From Candolleomyces eurysporus (Eukaryota > Basidiomycota > Agaricomycetes > Agaricales > Psathyrellaceae): 64,000 bases of DNA. The position numbers and the translations under genes are program-made. The notes below the pieces were generated by a model. It was not told the DNA's origin. It saw only the letters and a list, made by a program, of their open reading frames with translations, and did not search any database. This document shows positions 10,999 to 20,982 of the stretch, one piece after another (within the stretch, counting starts at the first letter, position 1; the number at the start of each line of letters is the position of its first letter). The stretch is taken from positions 1-64,000 of the forward strand of contig JANBPK010000713.1 in NCBI GenBank assembly GCA_027579435.1, given 5' to 3'.

Positions 10999-13009
10999 AT
11001 GTCATCGTCAATACTCTCCGCCGCTACGTCCGGCGCCGCCAGCTGCTCCCAGCGGTCCCTCGTCACTAGCCGACTCTTAGTCCAGCAGACGAGAGGAGCG
11101 GCTCAAAAAGCACCTGCGGTAAAAGTCGCTCAGTCTATTGGTGGTGTCAAGAAAGGCCAAAAAGACAAATGGGAGAGAAAGATTAGTAGGGAGTATACAC
11201 ATAGGCAGCATGATATTCCTGTAAGCCTTCAAGTTCTCCGTTATTCCGTGGTCTAACAAACCACGTATTGTAATTATACAGGTGTTCACGAGAATGTCGG
11301 AGGACAAGCTCAAGCTACCCAAGACCGACAAGTCGCCCGCCGTTCTCCCAGAACAGTTCGAGCCCATGTCCACTTCTCTGAACCTCCCTCTCTTTGAACC
11401 TAAAGCTATTACTCGCAAGAACGTGGGCACCGCTGCGGGCTTTGACTTGACCCCAACCAACCCCGCGAAAGTCTTTGGTCTGCCGAAGAAAATGTTCTTG
11501 GAGGTGCGTTGGCAAGAACCTTCCTTTCGTGCCCACTAATGATCTGTTCGGGTTATTTAGTTCCGCATACTATCAACGCCTTGCTCCGTCATCCGCGACG
11601 TGACAGTCGAGACTAAGCACAAACTCGAAAAAGCCAAGGATTCGTCGAGCAAGGATTCTCGGATAGTCCTCAGTGCGTTTTCCTCTCTCGCGTATCGGCC
11701 AACAGGACTTACTTAACAATACGCATCTTACAGCTGGTCGTGCAGGCTGCGGCAAAAGTTTCCTCTTGCACCAAGCGGTCCAATACGCTAAATCTGAAGG
11801 GTGGATCGTGTTATATATTCCCCGGGGTACGTCTCCTTTACCTTTCATTCCTTCCTGCAAACGCTAATTTCCACTTCCACTTCCTCTTCACAGCTAAAAC
11901 CCTGATCAACTCTACAACCACCTACACCTACGACCTCCGCACCCAAACCTACCTCCAACCCCAAGCGTCCTACCGCATCGTCGAGAAGCTCTTAACAGTC
12001 AACTCCGACGCCTTATCCACCCTCACACTCTCCGCACCCTTTACTGTGGGTGCGGATCAGGACAAGTCTAAAGTGCAGGTCTTCAAGGAGGGAACAAAGC
12101 TGAGCGAGGTGGCACAAGCTTGTGTGAAGGACAAGAGTTTCCAAAGCGCGTGTGGCACTTTGGAGGTTCTGATGAGAGAGTTGGAGGGGCAGACCAAGTG
12201 AGTTTAGTTTCGGTTTCCCTCTTTGCGTTCCAAGTGCATCAGTACTGACCTCCCCGCTCAAAGGTTCCCAGTCTTGATGGCCATCGACGACTTCCAGTCC
12301 CTATTCCATGATACCGCGTATAGGGACCCATTCTTTAGGCCTATCAAGTCTCACCACCTTTCGTTGCCCCGACTCATTTTGGAGTATGCGTCTGGGAAGA
12401 GGAATTTCGTGAGTATACCTCTTTTCGTCTTCCTTCTTCCCCTTTTTCTTTCTCCTCGGGCCCATTCTCCACCGGCCCTGTAGTTTCCCTCTTTCGCTCG
12501 TTCGTGATTGACCAGAACTAACCCATCCTCTTCGACGCACAGGCCAAAGGAGCCTTCCTGAGCGCCCTCACAGCCTCCGACACCCAATACACCATTCCAC
12601 TCGAACTCCAGGATACGCTCGAGCTGGGGAACAGGCACCCCGTCAGCCCCTACGTCCAACGATCCGAGACGCTGCTCCAGTACGCGTCCGGCCTCGATGC
12701 AAATGCAGGCGGGTTGCAGAACTTGAAGGTCCCCGAGAAGTTTAGCGTCGAAGAGGCGCAAGCCCTGTTCGAGGTGTGGAAAGATGATTTGGCGTTGACG
12801 AATTGTACGTATCTCTTCTGTCTTTCTTTCTTTCTTTTTCCCTTATTTTTACTACTGTCGTGTGATGAAAAACGAACGCTGACCAAAAAATAAAATAAAA
12901 TATTTTAGCCCGGCACGATGAGAGCTTTATGGCCAAGTACGTCGAATCCGACGGGAACCCGAGGGACTTTGTGTGGAAGGGGGTGTTGGCTAGCTATGCG
13001 CCTTCGTAG
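10999..13009 (+). CDS. DAP3: Mitochondrial small-subunit ribosomal protein mS29 (DAP3)
   Basis: GTP-binding protein of the mitochondrial ribosome small subunit (Rsm23 in yeast, DAP3 in animals). At least eight exons are linked by introns of about 50-120 nt. The N-terminus is Ser/Ala/Arg-rich (MSSSILSAATSGAASCSQRS), a plausible mitochondrial import signal. The P-loop is split by an intron and reads VLTGRAGCGKSFLLHQAV, matching Walker A. It is followed by EGWIVLYIPR, then the Walker B-like PVLMAIDDFQSLF. The C-terminal exons include LPRLILEYASGKR, QRSETLLQYASG and the terminal FVWKGVLASYAPS. Order and spacing match the family throughout. The start is the first ATG before the targeting-like segment. 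Confidence 0.93.
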
Positions 13010-13194
13010 AGCCCGCCTCGCTTGTGCACAGTGGACTCGAGGACGGGTATATAGAGACCTCGGGACGCGAGCGCGGTTAAAGTACATATATAATCCTCGT
13101 TTAGATACTAATACAATCACAGCTACGCTTGCTGCATACTTTGCTCGTCCGCGTCGACTAAAACCGTGATTTAGCCTTCGTCCGCTACTGGTTA

Positions 13195-13770
13195 CTAGAG
13201 GATGCAGCTCTGGTCTGGTTTGAGGAGAAGGCAGCTACCATGCGATACCGACGTGAATGGATGGATAGGCCTAGAAAAGGTGGGGGGGAATTGGACGTAC
13301 ATTCCACCGAGCTTGGGATGGTATGGGCCACAGCACGTCCAGCGTATAGGACCTGCACGACAAGAAAATCGCAGTTAGTTATACGAAAGAACGGGTGAGC
13401 CTACTACTAGTGTATTATTAATAACGAGGTGGATACTACTTACAGGGCTGGAGTTCCACGAACAAATCGCCATGTATATGTATCGTCAAGATTGAACGTT
13501 TTCGGGACATAGTGCGTGCATCATCAGCCAGCTGTGGATCTCAGCTCAGTTGGTCTGGAACGTACCGTCCCTGCGGGGCCTACGGCGTAGTATCATCGTC
13601 GGCGTCAGTCAAGATGATCAGTTCAGTGACACAAATTTTGAAAGAAAGGGCAAGAAGTACTTACATCGGATTTCAGGGAACGGAGGCTCACCGACAGAGG
13701 GAAGAGCGACACCAAGGGCGGCGGCTCCGAGGAGGGTGAGGAGGACGACGAACGTGTCTTTGAATTGCAT
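13195..13770 (-). CDS. Knottin-like six-cysteine secreted protein A
   Basis: 71-aa secreted precursor in five exons: 13665-13770 (106 nt), 13566-13579 (14 nt), 13444-13447 (4 nt), 13301-13352 (52 nt) and 13195-13234 (40 nt). The sum is 216 nt, exactly 72 codons. Every intron has GT-AG ends, and three of them split a cysteine or neighbouring codon. The N-terminus MQFKDTFVVLLTLLGAAALG is a signal peptide. The mature part reads C-PAGTP-C-PIRWT-CC, then ten residues, C, eight residues, C-IL. The order C-C-CC-C-C is that of inhibitor cystine knots, so a knottin fold is plausible but unproven. A TATA-like TATAAGAA lies about 70 nt upstream (near 13840). Closest relative is gene B, with identical exon lengths after exon 1. 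Function is unknown; an apoplastic or defence role is a guess. Confidence 0.85.
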
Positions 13771-14518
13771 GGTTGCAATTAACAGAGAGTGGGTGAAATG
13801 AAACGATTGAGGACAAGAACGGTGAGTTGCATACCTTCTTATACCAGGGGAATTAGAGGAAGATAATTATGATATACATCTTGTTTACATCCCCCTCCTG
13901 GAATTGAATAGTAGAGCAGAGTATTTGACAGCAATCTTAGGTAACGATAGACCCACTTTGCCCAGATTTCTGTACTACATAGATGCTCTCTCGAGCTACA
14001 CGAAATATCGCGATGCGCACAAAGAAGTGGAAGAACACCTTGCTATGATTTCCATACATGAAGCTGAGTGCGATGGAGAATAGAGAATAAACCGGGCCAT
14101 GGGGCTGCGGTCCTCCCAATCGACATCGCTGTTGCTAGTCGAAACGCAGCCCACTGGATTAGATTTCGTGTTATTTAGGGTAGAGCTCCACAATTAACAA
14201 ATATCAATATCAATATCAAATACCAAGTACGAGAATTTGGGCAAAGTGAGTCTATGGATTGCTGTCACATATCTACCCACGGAGTCTAAGGAGTTAGGGA
14301 ACTCGGTGATAGTAAATCGCCAGGAATGTACGGCAGGGAATTTCCAGGGGAGGCATCCACCTCAGGGAATTTCAATGGCAATGTGACCCGGAAAGCCCAC
14401 GGCATGAAAGAAGGAAACTTGGAGAAGGAGTCGAACGGTAGCTTGGCTCGAATTTTGGGATATATCGGAAGGAGAAATGTTTGTTTGCTGTATGACAGAC
14501 GAGATGGCAGTACACACT

Positions 14519-14661
14519 CTAACACGCAGGTCCTACAGGAACCACCGCACAACTAGAGGCTAGAGCACCTCGAATCAGCCCAAAAGGCAGCAATGACCGC
14601 GACGCAATGTCCACTTACACTGTTCTGAAAGTAGGAGCACAGCAATAGAAGCCATTGGGAC
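14519..14661 (-). pseudogene. 5'-truncated knottin-like relic C
   Basis: Only the last two exons remain: 14619-14661 (43 nt, PNGFYCCAPTFRTV) and 14519-14552 (34 nt, CAVVPVGPAC then stop). Their lengths equal those of gene D. The splice acceptor before the 43-nt exon has changed from AG to GG (plus-strand CC at 14662-14663), and no signal-peptide exon lies upstream before the 3' end of gene B. Its 3' flank (14290-14560) is clearly similar to the 3' flank of gene D, so C is the remnant of a duplicated D-type gene. Confidence 0.8.
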
Positions 14662-14896
14662 CCATAAAGCCCTAAGTAATTGATTTGAGTCAAGTGGAAG
14701 ATCTGGTAGTCAGTCGGTGCGTAGAGTTTTTGGGTGCGAGGGTGTGGTTGCGGTTGAAATATATGTATAATCCTTGTTTTCGATCTTCACAACAGATACT
14801 ATACTTTACTCCGAACCGTCCACCTAAGTAGAGTCGATTGTGCACTAGACCCGCTCGGCTTGGGCGATGAGCCTCCCTCAGTTGGTCAAGGCTAGA

Positions 14897-15406
14897 CTAG
14901 AGGATGCAGTATTGTCCCGGTTCGAGGAATCGGCAGCTAATTAACACGCATCATCGTGATTGTGAATTCGACGTGAATGGATAGAAAAAAAAAGGTTAAG
15001 GGAACGTACATTCCACCGAGGTTGATATCGTATAGGCCGCAGCACGTCCAGCCTTTAGGACCTACATAACGAGGGTAAGAAAATCAATCAGGGGGGGATG
15101 GGGTGAGATTTATGTGGGAGGTGCACTTACAATCCTAGATTTTAGGAATACCGGCATGGGTTAAATTATTTGAATTAGCCTCCATACAACGAATGAACTT
15201 CGACCATGAGCTTCAGTCTGGGACGTACCGTCGCTTTGGGGCCTATTATATACGTTCAAAGTCAACCAACTCGAGCTTTCGCTTTTTTCAAAAGACCAAT
15301 ACTCACACCGAATCTCAGGCTCTGGAATGTCACCGCCAGACGGAAGCGCAGCACCGAGGGCAACTCCGAAGAGGGAGAGGAAGACGAAAGTGTGTTTGAA
15401 ATGCAT
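14897..15406 (-). CDS. Knottin-like six-cysteine secreted protein B
   Basis: 69-aa secreted precursor, paralogue of A. Exons are 15307-15406 (100 nt), 15229-15242 (14 nt), 15131-15134 (4 nt), 15010-15061 (52 nt) and 14897-14936 (40 nt), summing to 70 codons. The signal peptide is MHFKHTFVFLSLFGVALGA. The mature cysteine core is C-PKATD-C-PKGWT-CC, ten residues, C, eight residues, C-IL. The 14/4/52/40 exon series is the same as in A although the introns differ in sequence, which is strong support for the model. The 3' flank also matches that of A (ATATATGTATAATCCTTG-like block), so A and B come from one duplication. A perfect TATAAAAA stands 80-87 nt before the ATG. Confidence 0.86.
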
Positions 15407-15485
15407 GATGAGCGTTATGAGGTCGGTGAAAAGATTTCGGATGGTAGTATGCGATCCTGGGACGTGAACTCAATACCTTTCTTCA

Positions 15486-15493
15486 TTTTTATA
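15486..15493 (-). promoter_or_regulatory. TATA box of knottin-like gene B
   Basis: TATAAAAA on the minus strand, 80-87 nt upstream of the ATG at 15406, a normal distance for this cluster. Confidence 0.55.
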
Positions 15494-16020
15494 CCCCAGA
15501 GCCAACTCAAGAATTCAGAAGAAGAACAGAACTTCGGGACCCGACGGTCCTACGCCCCGCATGATACACATCTGTCTCCAGACAAACTGGGAAGTAAAAT
15601 GCGGAGCACAGGCTGGAGCAGGGAAATAGAATACGTACATACGAAATGTTCTTTCACGTATCTGCTCACAGGGACGAGCTTGGCAAAATCGGCGATGAAC
15701 AGCCGGGGAGCAGGGAGATTTCGGTATGGAGGCGATAACGGATTTACTGGTGGTAGAAATCTACCTCAGGGAATTTCGAAGTGTAATGTGACTCAGAGGG
15801 CCGACGGCACGAATGAAAAGAGAACTTGGAGAAGAAATCGAAACGGTGGCTTTCCTAGAATTTTTGGGTGATATATCGGAAAGGTTTGACGTCGTGAGGA
15901 ATTTGAAGGCTGCTCTCAAATTGCGCAGCAACTTATTTGCCTGCTCAAACAAGTGGTATTGTAACACAAATTGGGATTGATTTATTCCTTTGTTGGCTGA
16001 GAGACCGGATAGTACACGTT

Positions 16021-16559
16021 CTAACATGCAGCTCCCACAGGAATCGCCGCACAGCTAGAGTACCCTGAATCAGTCCACAGAGGCGGGGATGGCGTTGGTT
16101 TTCACTTACACTGTTCCGAATGGGGTCGCACAGCAGGAAAGGCCACTGGGACCTGGCAAACGGTAAGTAATTGGCTCAATGGGCATGATAAAAGAGGTTT
16201 ACAGTGCTTTGGAGTAGATAATATCGTTGATGAGAGATTAATATCTAGATCCATGAAACTAGTATTCACTCACCGCATCGGCGTAGCCTGGAGAAGAATT
16301 GTGGAGTAAGTACATCATTTGATACTGCCTAAATGATGTGAACAACGTATTCACACTACGTACATTCGTACTTCGGAGTAGGAAGGGGAGGATACTCCGT
16401 CGTTGGCTCAGTTCCAGCTGGTAAAAATGTATAAGCGCGGACCCGACTGCTACGATACGAAGGCAAATCCTTACATCTGGGATATGCAGCCGGCGAAGCT
16501 TGGGTTAACATGGCGAATGTAAGGGCCACGAGAGCACTAGTAGCGAGCTTGAAGTTCAT
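16021..16559 (-). CDS. Knottin-like six-cysteine secreted protein D
   Basis: 77-aa secreted precursor in six exons: 16475-16559 (85 nt), 16364-16417 (54 nt), 16274-16287 (14 nt), 16203-16206 (4 nt), 16110-16152 (43 nt) and 16021-16054 (34 nt). The sum is 78 codons. The signal peptide is MNFKLATSALVALTFAMLTQ. An extra Pro/Thr-rich exon (EPTTEYPPLPTPKYE) precedes the core C-YADAH-C-PSGLS-CC-ATPFGTV-C-AAIPVGAA-C, which ends the protein. Cysteine spacing is 5, 5, 0, 7, 8. The acceptor before the 4-nt exon is AAAG, weaker than the CAG/TAG of A and B, so splicing here may be inefficient. Exons 3-5 together equal the single 61-nt exon of gene E. Confidence 0.85.
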
Positions 16560-17876
16560 GATTGTCGTAGCAACAGTTGAGCTGGGTGAGCGTTGAGACG
16601 ACTCCGTCGCCGGCTAAAACAAGTCCCTTTAAGCACTCTCAAGTGCTAGACCCACACGATGTCACTCGCTCTCCGAGGATGATCCCAGAGTGATAAGCTT
16701 GAAGGGTCCATATGATATGCACACAGGGTTGACAGAATCGGAGTGCAATGAACGGCCTGTTTACGCCATGCGAGTCGTTCCAGTTCCCAGACCCCGAGTC
16801 TAGGAGAGTCACGGGTTGCGAACTTGAGAAAAACGGATCCTGTGAGCGTTGACATTATCATCTCAGAGAGCGGTGGTTTCTACTGGTAGGCATCTTACTA
16901 GAGGGAGGCCCTTACCTCCGACGATGATCGTTGAGGCACAGGAAAGAAGTGGCCCCCGGTTCCGGTGTGGTTTTTGATGCGCGTGACCCTACTACCCCCA
17001 ATGTGGGCGCTCCAAACGAGCCGTGATTAGCGCTCAGCGTCGCCTCAACTTTTATGGCCTATGACCCGTTCAACCAGTTAAGACACACGTGTACCCCTCG
17101 GGAAGATATGGGGGCTAGAACTATTTCTCCGCAGTGCACTGAGTATTTCTATTTCACAATTGAAGTTCAATTTCAATTGGAACCGTGAAGAAGTCGGCGT
17201 TTGCCAAGCCACAACCTGGACCGACATCATCCCGACATTTGAACACTTGTCTTGAGCAATCGAATCGAATTAGGATTGCTACAAGCTGAAAATCTGAGGT
17301 ATATGAAGGTGATTTAGCTGGAGCTGACCTGCCGCCTCACACCGTCGTAATCCAGAACCTACGTCCACTTGCGCTAGTTGTATGGGTTTGCGGGAAGACG
17401 ACGTAAAAAAGCCCATTGAAGAAGTTGGAGTGATCCTCTTTCTCATCTACATGTGCCCCTCCACTCAAGTGGATACGGAAAAATAACTTTGTCTTGATTT
17501 CTAGCACATTCCTCGATGTGTTACGGAAGGAACATACATACAAAGCTCATCGCCACCGACTGCGTCCAAGACTTCGAGAACACCACTTGGCTGTGTGCTC
17601 CAGTCCCACTCAATATGATTTGGCTGTTTAGAAGACCGTTTTTAACCATTTAGAGTATGTTGCTAATCATAGACGAAGCGCCACGTTCGACGACAAGACG
17701 GCTCGGCGAGCTTTGGAGAATGTGTCGTTCTAGTATATTCCTCAACGAAAATAGCGCAGAATACGGTGCTCTAGCAGATATAAAAAGGGCTCCTCGAAGC
17801 CCCAAATCATCACTTCAGAGTTGACGCACATCTACTCTACACCCAAGAGCTNCCCCAACTAGTCTTCTCTGACAAA
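16560..17876. other. Intergenic region between knottin-like genes D and E
   Basis: The two genes are divergent, so this 1.3 kb holds both promoters. I see no coding exon here. A good TATA box for E lies at 17779-17787. Confidence 0.5.
17779..17787 (+). promoter_or_regulatory. TATA box of knottin-like gene E
   Basis: TATAAAAAG, 90-98 nt upstream of the ATG at 17877. The leader between is C/A-rich, as usual in fungal 5' UTRs. Confidence 0.65.
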
Positions 17877-18190
17877 ATGAACAAGCTCTTCACCATCGCT
17901 GCTCTCCTCTGTGTCGTCGCCTTCCAGGCCGCTGCCTCACCGAGCCCCATCAGGTTCCAAGCTCCAGCGCTGAGCTGTAAGGGTCAACGTCCAATATACC
18001 GCATTCTGTGTAGCTAAATTTTGAACAGGTGAAAGCAGCACCGATTGTGAAGACGGATTCCAATGCTGCAGGGGATTCCCGACTTCTCGGTACGATAATC
18101 TTGCTATTTTATACCGATTTTACGTCTCCACGAGTATACTGACGAGGTATGCGCAGTTGCGTAATCCTGGCTGAAAATATCCAGTGTTAA
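17877..18190 (+). CDS. Knottin-like six-cysteine secreted protein E
   Basis: 64-aa secreted precursor in three exons: 17877-17976 (100 nt), 18029-18089 (61 nt) and 18157-18190 (34 nt). The total is 65 codons with stop. The signal peptide is MNKLFTIAALLCVVAFQAAA. The mature core is C-ESSTD-C-EDGFQ-CC-RGFPTSR-C-VILAENIQ-C, with spacing 5, 5, 0, 7, 8, identical to D, and again the last cysteine is the last residue. The 61-nt middle exon equals 14+4+43 nt, the sum of three separate exons in D, and the 34-nt last exon equals D's last exon. E therefore carries the same coding module without the two microexon introns. It is the only plus-strand member. An acceptor downstream near 18363 would give a longer tail without the sixth cysteine, so I reject it. 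Confidence 0.88.
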
Positions 18191-19180
18191 AAAAATTGGC
18201 AGGATCGCAAATGCTGGAGATATCGATATTGATAGGTGGACGATAATTGTAGCGTAGTCCGGACCAATTCCCTTGACCACAGAACTTTCCTTCAAAGATA
18301 TGCTAATATGTATGATGCCTACCTAAAGAATTAATCGGTTGTGTATATATCTGACGAGTGCAGGGCCGCAGCTTCTTTCTTGGAGTATCCACATTGGTAT
18401 GTCAGGTGGGTGATAACATCCGCTATCCATTTATGTTAAATTCAGACTACTTCTCAAAGCCAAACACCTTTGACATGGGCTGAGAGCGAACAATGGGTTT
18501 GCGGGGCTCTGAAGCTCTCGGAATCAGCCACCACTGATCCGGAATCCGGATCACTCTGGCGGCATTGAATCTAAGCCTCCTTTCTAAGTTTGCGAGCCCT
18601 GACATCGATCTTGGGGATGCTCCTGGTCTGCGTGTCGAATAACAAGCATCCTGACTCTGGGTTTATTATAGTTCTCTCCGTCTCCCGATCCTATGGTTAA
18701 TCAGGGCTAGGAATGTACATTTGTCGATCAAATAGGCCTGTAATAGATTTTCGTGCCAAGCGTCAGATCTAGGCCATCGCTACTTTTCCACCGTTTTCAC
18801 CATCCAGGCTCCTTCATATGGTCGTAAGCTAAGAACTCGAAAGGGTTACCAATTTTCCTGCTTCCAAAGCCAGCTGGATATTGCTTAACAGCCTGTTTTG
18901 AGCAACTCAACGATATCCCGACATTCTGAACTTTTAAGCTGTGTTATTTACAATACATAGATAATTACAAAGGCGTTCGGTCTCGGGTCTCGGTATGAGT
19001 TGGGATGACTCGATTGACAGGACCCGTGATTTAGCTCGGCCGGAAGTCTCAGACGCAAATCTATCGTTGTTTTTCCCTCCCAGCTCAAGGTCGTAAGTCG
19101 CCCAATTTGCGTAGGAAATTCCCGTCGTCCTGAAGGCTGATTTTTTACGATGTGCAGCTAAATTCATTAGACCTACCACA

Positions 19181-20326
19181 ATGTCTCATACCACGGACAC
19201 ACCAGCAGTCACCGTATTCCCTCCTTCACTGGGTCCTGCGGAACTGAACCCTCACCGCCTGCATATCCCTGGAGGCATAATTCCCAAACGCGAATTACGG
19301 GTTGACTTCACGAAAGGGGATTGGACAAGTCCAGCGGGTGAACGCGATTTGTGCTCTATGGTTCGCGAAGCCATCACTCAGTACGAAGACATTGACGCGG
19401 TGTACTTGAAAGAATGTTCCCCCCCTGGAAAAGAACCGAATCCCAACATCTGGATGGTCTTTGACGGTATCCAGCCCACGCACTTGGAGATGACGGCCGG
19501 ATGGGACGAAGAGTGCAACCATTCGGGTTTGGAAGTGGTTTCTCCGCCCTGGCCTCTCAAGAGTATGTATTACTCTTCTTACTTTGGCCCGGGGAACTGG
19601 GAAGCGCCTGAAGGACCTTTGCCGACCTTTCCCGCGTGCTATGCCGGCCTGGAAACTCTCGTCCTCCATTACGTTGAAAGCCGTTCACTCTACTATTACC
19701 CAAGAGGCGGAGCAACAAGCCTTCGCTCGTTGACAGTCGTCGGAAACGATGCCATTGGAACATTCGCGCACACCGTGGATTGCAACCCAAAGATGCTTAG
19801 CACGTTGCGGTCTGCGACGATCTACCCATTGACTTGTTGGTTGTCCGACGTCCACATCGAAGATTTTCCGATCATGAAAATGTTCTTGTCCCGCTCTGAG
19901 GCCCTCACACATCTTGAACTTGCAATCCTAGACAACGGATTTGACCTGCTTCCTGACGATGAAGACGAAGGCGAAACCCCAAATCTGTCCGACTACCTCC
20001 CATATCTCGGTCTTTATGACCACTTCCCCTCTTCCCTTATCTCCTTGTCGTTCCGAGGGCCACTCAATATTCATATGTTCAACGACTTGGACAAGTGGAT
20101 TGACAAAGCCAACGACCCTTTGTGGTTGCCCGACCTTTGCAGATTTGCTTTCAATATGGTATCGTACCGTTACAACCAGAAGGAAGCCGAGGCAGAAGTG
20201 GAGCGGGCGCAGATTGACGGCAAGATTGCTGAACTGCAAGATGCTATGAAGCGACACCGTCCTTCATTGGAGATTGAAGAACCTAGACTGTTGGATGAAT
20301 TGGTATATCCTCGTTCGATCTCTTGA
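19181..20326 (+). CDS. HIPGG-family protein 1 (unrecognised family)
   Basis: 381 aa, one uninterrupted ORF. I do not recognise the family, but five members occur in this window. Shared landmarks in order are LHIPGGIIPKRELRVDF near residue 27, a segment predicting an exposed helix with DIDAVYL, then PTHLEMTAGWDEECN, SPPWPLKSMYY, PTFPACYAGLETLVL, LYYYPRGGATSLRSLTVV, AHTVDCNPKM, LGLYDHFPSSLISLSFRGP, WLPDLCRF and a terminal EEPRLLDELVYP. Regularly spaced L-x-x-L strands suggest a leucine-rich-repeat-like solenoid, as in F-box/LRR proteins, but no F-box is seen. The start is the first ATG, and the region before it does not read through. No signal peptide is visible. Confidence 0.85.
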   Translation: MSHTTDTPAVTVFPPSLGPAELNPHRLHIPGGIIPKRELRVDFTKGDWTSPAGERDLCSMVREAITQYEDIDAVYLKECSPPGKEPNPNIWMVFDGIQPTHLEMTAGWDEECNHSGLEVVSPPWPLKSMYYSSYFGPGNWEAPEGPLPTFPACYAGLETLVLHYVESRSLYYYPRGGATSLRSLTVVGNDAIGTFAHTVDCNPKMLSTLRSATIYPLTCWLSDVHIEDFPIMKMFLSRSEALTHLELAILDNGFDLLPDDEDEGETPNLSDYLPYLGLYDHFPSSLISLSFRGPLNIHMFNDLDKWIDKANDPLWLPDLCRFAFNMVSYRYNQKEAEAEVERAQIDGKIAELQDAMKRHRPSLEIEEPRLLDELVYPRSIS

Positions 20327-20982
20327 AGATGGTGTATTATCACGACGACTCCCATCACTCCCTTCCCTCACCGCTTAGTGCATCACTTTCTTTTTTGCTG
20401 GCTCTCTGTCCTTTCCTTCAATTCCCCCCCAAAATTCCTCACAGCACACATAATCCTTCATCATATATTCAATGCGATTTTTAGCCTGGATACCTACGAA
20501 CAGTCTCCTTGAGCTCTCAGTTGATACAAACGCCACCATGGCCCAGACGTCCGGATCACTCCCGGGCCGACTCCGCCATATTACAGCGTCGGAGCTCGAA
20601 ATGTTCTTTTTTTCTTCACAGTCATCTCGTCCTCCTTTCTCTGCGAGCCCTCAAATCGATTTTGGGTACGCTCACGGTCGACGTGTAGATCAATGCGCAA
20701 GCATCCTGGCTCTGGGCATACCTTAGCTCTCTCTTCTTACTGATTCTATGGTTAATCAGAGCTAGAAACATGCATCTTTGGCTGTGCGTACGGTTTGGGC
20801 ATCTGTAATTGATAACGGATAGACAATAGATCTTCTTTACCCCTGCTCTCGAGATTGATTGTGAAGCAAAGTGCAACAACCCCAGTCCCAATTACGGGAG
20901 GCTCAGGTCCCGGTTCTCGGCGTGGGTTGCAATGACTCATTGGAGTTGACTCGGAAACAGGCCTACTTATCACCAAGGTTTA

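Noticed and set aside
18363..18445. Alternative last exon of knottin-like gene E
   Set aside because: It would remove the conserved 34-nt final exon and change the spacing of the terminal cysteines shared with D.
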